A DNA stretch of 64,000 nt from Streptomyces sp. SS1-1 (GTDB lineage: Bacteria > Actinomycetota > Actinomycetes > Streptomycetales > Streptomycetaceae): positions 3,884,501 through 3,948,500 of the forward strand of contig NZ_WBXN01000004.1 in the NCBI RefSeq assembly GCF_008973465.1, read 5' to 3'. The notes beneath the pieces are model-generated. The model saw only the letters and a list, made by a program, of their open reading frames with translations, was not told the origin of the DNA and did not search any database. This document shows positions 59,180 through 64,000 of the stretch, piece after piece. The translations under genes were made by a program, and so were the position numbers. Numbering within the stretch: position 1 is the first letter of the stretch; every line of letters starts with the position of its first letter.

Positions 59180-59673
59180 GACGACGAGCGTGCCACAGCC
59201 TCGATGGCGGCGGGTGCCCGGTCCTCCAGCTCGGCCGCGGGAACCGGCCGCGGGTGCGGCTTGGCGTTCTGCAGGACGCCCGCCGTCTCCTTCATCGACG
59301 ACGCGACCTTCTGCGGGCTCTTGCTCTTCTTGGCCTTCTTCGCGAAGACGACGCCGATCAGCGCGAGCACCACCGCGACGAGGACGTTGGCGGCGAAGGA
59401 CAGCAGGAAGCAGAGCGCGAGGTTCCAGTCGCTCCAGGTCCTGATGCCGTACGCCAGGGCGAAGTTCAGCATCGGCAGCGAGAACACCAGCACCGCGCCC
59501 GCCAGCGAGAACGCCCCGCCGCTCGTCGCACCGCGCTTGACGTCCTGCTTGAGCTGCGCCTTGGCCAGCGCGATCTCGTCATGCACCAGCGCCGACAATT
59601 CGGTCGTCGCCGAGGCGAACAGCTGGCCGATGCTGCGTTCGGCGCCGACCGGGCTGCCGTCGGGTGCGCTCAT
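59176..59673 (-). CDS. phage holin family (DUF1469) membrane protein
   Basis: 165 residues from ATG 59673 (GGGAG upstream). A soluble amphipathic start (IGQLFASATTELSALVHDEIALAKAQLKQDV) then two membrane helices (about 60-80 and 90-115), a basic Lys stretch (KKAKKSKSPQK) and a Pro/Ala tail. The pattern matches the actinobacterial holin-like family. A lytic role is unlikely. It probably sits in the membrane beside the coupled hydrolase. Confidence 0.92.
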   Translation of the reverse strand: MSAPDGSPVGAERSIGQLFASATTELSALVHDEIALAKAQLKQDVKRGATSGGAFSLAGAVLVFSLPMLNFALAYGIRTWSDWNLALCFLLSFAANVLVAVVLALIGVVFAKKAKKSKSPQKVASSMKETAGVLQNAKPHPRPVPAAELEDRAPAAIEAVARSSS

Positions 59674-59750
59674 CGCGGTCTCCCTCGTAGTCACGGTTCC
59701 GTCTTCCGCCTGACCGAGTACGGTTCCGTCTTTTGTACCGTCCCGTCAGA

Positions 59751-61190
59751 TCATGCCCGACGGTGCCCCTCATCGCCTGCCCTGCCCACCCCTTCGGCAA
59801 CCGCGTCGCGCGCGGCGGCCTTCTCCTCGGCGAGCCGGCGGTGCTCGGCGGCCTTGCGTTCGAGCAGGGCGGCCATGCGCAGGTGGTACTCGGGGTCGTC
59901 CTGCTCGTAGATGTCCGGCACCCCGGAGGCGTCCTCGTCGCGCTCCTCCTCCTCGCACATCCGGCGGTACTTGGCGTTCCGTATCTTCAGCAGCACGGTC
60001 GCCAGCGCCGCCGCGATGAGGGAGCCGAGGAGGACGGACGCCTTGACCTCGTCGGTGAGCGTGGGGTCGTCCGTGAAGGCGAGTTCGTCGATCAGCAGGG
60101 ACACGGTGAAGCCGATCCCGGCGAGGGTCGCCACGGCGAACAGGTCCGCCCACGCCAGGTCGTCGCTGAGGGAGGCCCGGGTGAAGCGGGCCGTCAGCCA
60201 GGTGCCGCCGAAGATGCCCACGGTCTTGCCGACGACGAGCCCGAGCAGCACTCCGAGCGTCTCCGGCTGGGTGAACACGTCCCGCAGCGCGCCCCCCGAG
60301 ACCACGACCCCGGCGCTGAACAGCGCGAACAGCGGCACGGCCAGCCCCGCCGAGAGCGGCCGTACGAGGTGCTCGATGTGCTCGCCCGGGGACTCCTTCT
60401 CGCCCTCGCGCGTGCTGCAGCGCAGCATCAGGCCCATCGCGACACCGGCGATGGTGGCGTGGATGCCGCTGTTGTACATCAGCCCCCAGATGACGACGGC
60501 GAGCGGCACGTACACGTACCAGCCGCGCACGCCCTTGCGCAGCAGCAGCCAGAAGACGACCAGGCCCGCGACGGCTCCGCCGAGCGCGGCGAAGTTCAGC
60601 TGCTCGGTGAAGAACAGCGCGATGATCAGGATGGCGAAGAGGTCGTCGACGACGGCGAGGGTCAGCAGGAAGGCGCGCAGCGCGCTCGGCAGCGAGGTGC
60701 CGATGACGGCGAGGACGGCCAGCGCGAACGCGATGTCGGTCGCCGTCGGCACGGCCCAGCCCGCCGTCGAACCGCCGCCCGTCAGCACGGTCACCGTGTA
60801 CACGAGGGCCGGTGCCGCCATGCCGCACAGGGCCGCGACGACCGGCAGGACGGCCTTGCTCGGGTCCTTCAGATCACCGGCGACCAGCTCGCGCTTGAGC
60901 TCGATCCCGGCGACGAAGAAGAAGATCGCGAGGAGCCCGTCGGCCGCCCAGTGCTCGACGGACAGGTTCAGGCCCAGCGACTCGGGGCCGAAGTGGTAGT
61001 GCCCGACCGTCTCGTAACTGTGCTGCAGGGCCGGAATGTTCGCCCACAGCAGCGCGGCGATCGCGGCGACGAGGAGCAGGACACCGCCGACGGTCTCGGT
61101 GCGCAGCGCGTCCGCCACGAAGTTCCGCTCGGGCAGCGACAGCCGTCCGAAGGCCTTGCGGGTGGGAGCGGGGGGAGGGGACGCGGCCAC
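59751..61190 (-). CDS. nhaA: Na+/H+ antiporter NhaA
   Basis: 479 residues from GTG 61190 with GGAGGT upstream. Twelve membrane helices. The ion-binding DD pair in LAVVDDLFAI near 178-180, and NhaA signature stretches PTATDIAFALAVLAV, GLLAIFFFVAGIELKRE and FGGTWLTARF. The hydrophilic C-terminus is ~90 residues, rich in Glu, Arg and Ala. It exports Na+ for protons at alkaline pH or high salt. Confidence 0.96.
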   Translation of the reverse strand: MAASPPPAPTRKAFGRLSLPERNFVADALRTETVGGVLLLVAAIAALLWANIPALQHSYETVGHYHFGPESLGLNLSVEHWAADGLLAIFFFVAGIELKRELVAGDLKDPSKAVLPVVAALCGMAAPALVYTVTVLTGGGSTAGWAVPTATDIAFALAVLAVIGTSLPSALRAFLLTLAVVDDLFAILIIALFFTEQLNFAALGGAVAGLVVFWLLLRKGVRGWYVYVPLAVVIWGLMYNSGIHATIAGVAMGLMLRCSTREGEKESPGEHIEHLVRPLSAGLAVPLFALFSAGVVVSGGALRDVFTQPETLGVLLGLVVGKTVGIFGGTWLTARFTRASLSDDLAWADLFAVATLAGIGFTVSLLIDELAFTDDPTLTDEVKASVLLGSLIAAALATVLLKIRNAKYRRMCEEEERDEDASGVPDIYEQDDPEYHLRMAALLERKAAEHRRLAEEKAAARDAVAEGVGRAGDEGHRRA

Positions 61191-61329
61191 GGGGAATTAC
61201 CTCCGGTCGATGGGCATGGCGGAGCACATGCCGACCAGACTTCCCGGCGCACCTATGAACGATTTCGCTGCGTTCAGCCTACTCACGGGTGCACGGGGGT
61301 GCATCCGGGTCTCAGCGTACGAACGTGAA

Positions 61330-61362
61330 GGGCACCCGGCGCGCGCTGGGCGCCGGGTGCCC
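61330..61362 (-). terminator. acs terminator hairpin
   Basis: A perfect 13-bp stem (61330-61342 with 61350-61362) and a 7-base loop, 21 bp after the acs stop in its reading direction. Confidence 0.9.
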
Positions 61363-61382
61363 TCGGGACGTGGTGGGACGGC

Positions 61383-63338
<1,956 letters not shown>

Positions 63339-63707
63339 GACATCTCCCTTTCCCAGGGTGTCCGTTGTGTCCCAGGCCACAGCTCATCAGACCCGAGGGC
63401 CCGCTGACAAGGGTCGACGGATAATTGGTTTAGACCTGTCTGCGGCCGGGTGCACACCTGCTGTCGGCGCCGGTCATCCGTTCCCACGGACGCCGTACGC
63501 ACGCGGTTCAGGCATGTAATCCCTTTCACACTCCGACGCCGGGGCCTGCGGGGACTCCCGTACGAGTCGCCCGGATGGCCCCGGCCGGGGGCCGCGGTGC
63601 GTTGCGGCGACCGGTGGGAGCGGGATGCCGCCCGTCCTGCGATGCGCGGGCCCCCTGGGTGTCGCGCGGCCCCGTGCTCGGGGCGGGGCCGCGCGGCTTC
63701 GGCCGGG
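63339..63707. other. intergenic region between carbonic anhydrase and acs
   Basis: 369 bp with no supported gene. It holds the carbonic anhydrase terminator (63663-63695) and a weak Crp-like motif GTG-N6-GCCAC (63367-63380), 29-42 bp before the acs start. This motif matches the bare consensus but could arise by chance in GC-rich DNA. Confidence 0.45.
63663..63695 (-). terminator. carbonic anhydrase terminator hairpin
   Basis: CGCGCGGCCCCG (63663-63674) pairs with CGGGGCCGCGCG (63684-63695) around a 9-base loop. It lies 13 bp past the carbonic anhydrase stop. Confidence 0.85.
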
Positions 63708-64000
63708 TCAGGCCGACAGGTCGGCGACCCCGACGTGGTCGAACACCTCGTCCTCCCCGCCCTCGGCCAGCAGGTACGCCTGGGCCTCGCCGACGTGGAA
63801 GTACATCCCGTGCAGCTCCAGCTCTCCGGCCCGCAGGGCCCGGCTCACCGAGTCATGGGCGCGCAGATGCTCCAGCTGCTGGATCACATTGGTCAGGCAG
63901 AGCTGCTCGACCGCGTCGGCCGCCGCTCGCCCGGCGAGTCTGGCCGTGGGCCGGCTGCCGTCGGCCATCCGGGCGACGCTCGGTCCGCCGTGCCGCAGCC
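63708..64000 (-). CDS. beta-carbonic anhydrase, C-terminal part (5' end beyond window)
   Basis: The last ~97 residues of a protein that runs off the right edge. VEQLCLTNVIQQLEHLRAHDSV and LELHGMYFHVGEAQAYLL are the late helix and strand of the beta-class enzyme; the zinc ligands would lie upstream. Some actinobacterial versions are fused to a SulP anion transporter, which cannot be judged here. It interconverts CO2 and bicarbonate. Confidence 0.8.
   Translation of the reverse strand, partial: LRHGGPSVARMADGSRPTARLAGRAAADAVEQLCLTNVIQQLEHLRAHDSVSRALRAGELELHGMYFHVGEAQAYLLAEGGEDEVFDHVGVADLSA

Noticed and set aside
63367..63380. Crp-like motif GTG-N6-GCCAC in front of acs
   Set aside because: Matches only the loose consensus, with poor symmetry, and several such matches are expected by chance in 64 kb of GC-rich DNA. 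Kept only as a note in the intergenic entry.

Overview
The window is chromosomal core DNA from a Streptomyces-type actinomycete. It is very GC-rich with strong third-position G/C bias. Many starts are GTG and one is TTG, AGGAG-like ribosome sites are common, and it carries a recognisable wblA, a Streptomyces-type crp and an ECF sigma factor. From memory, gene content and order resemble the S. coelicolor region with recR, ask/asd, wblA, crp and acs; no alignment was run. No biosynthetic cluster, prophage, insertion sequence or CRISPR array was seen.

Layout. 1-7.8 kb: a fused glycosyltransferase/membrane protein (cut by the left edge) coupled to a GntR regulator, a class III aminotransferase, a membrane Ser/Thr kinase, and a SLATT-type membrane protein convergent to it. 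8-12.3 kb: ybaB-recR-DUF5063, then aspartokinase (with an internal start for its regulatory subunit) and aspartate-semialdehyde dehydrogenase. 12.3-20.5 kb: an ECF sigma factor coupled to a secreted-domain membrane protein, SURF1, an S9 peptidase, a double-TrkA_N membrane protein, the tail of a lost amidohydrolase gene, and a glycosyltransferase. 20.6-28.6 kb: a giant HTH-nSTAND-WD40 protein divergent from a LAL/LuxR regulator, plus a small gene behind a 20-bp palindrome. 28.6-33.9 kb: membrane and stress-type genes (DUF2252, HdeD-like, SHOCT, DUF7144, orphan TatA-like).

34-40 kb holds a BlaI-type repressor and M56 (BlaR1-like) peptidase pair, an LCP cell-wall ligase, TerB, a Spo0M-like arrestin-fold protein and an acyltransferase. 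Three matching palindromes (TCTACA-N4-TGTAGA type) lie upstream of blaI, terB and the Spo0M-like gene. I infer a local BlaI regulon, and it is the strongest candidate here for an undescribed system.

40-42.8 kb is a short accessory-looking patch beside a tRNA-Pro gene: a VapBC pair with AT-rich palindromes, a MerR regulator fused to a sliding-clamp-like domain, and a PIN toxin gene broken by a one-base frameshift with its small partner.

43.8-63.3 kb matches, in content and near order, the conserved actinobacterial block known in Mycobacterium tuberculosis as Rv3667-Rv3683: metallophosphoesterase, class A PBP, Wbl regulator, two ArsA/Get3-like ATPases, RidA, metallo-beta-lactamase fold, Crp, Nth, Nudix, MarP protease, epoxide-hydrolase-like protein, holin-like protein and acetyl-CoA synthetase. 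YqeY, DUF4177, an extra Nudix gene and NhaA are also present. The right edge cuts a beta-carbonic anhydrase gene. Many convergent gene ends carry long perfect hairpins that look like bidirectional terminators.
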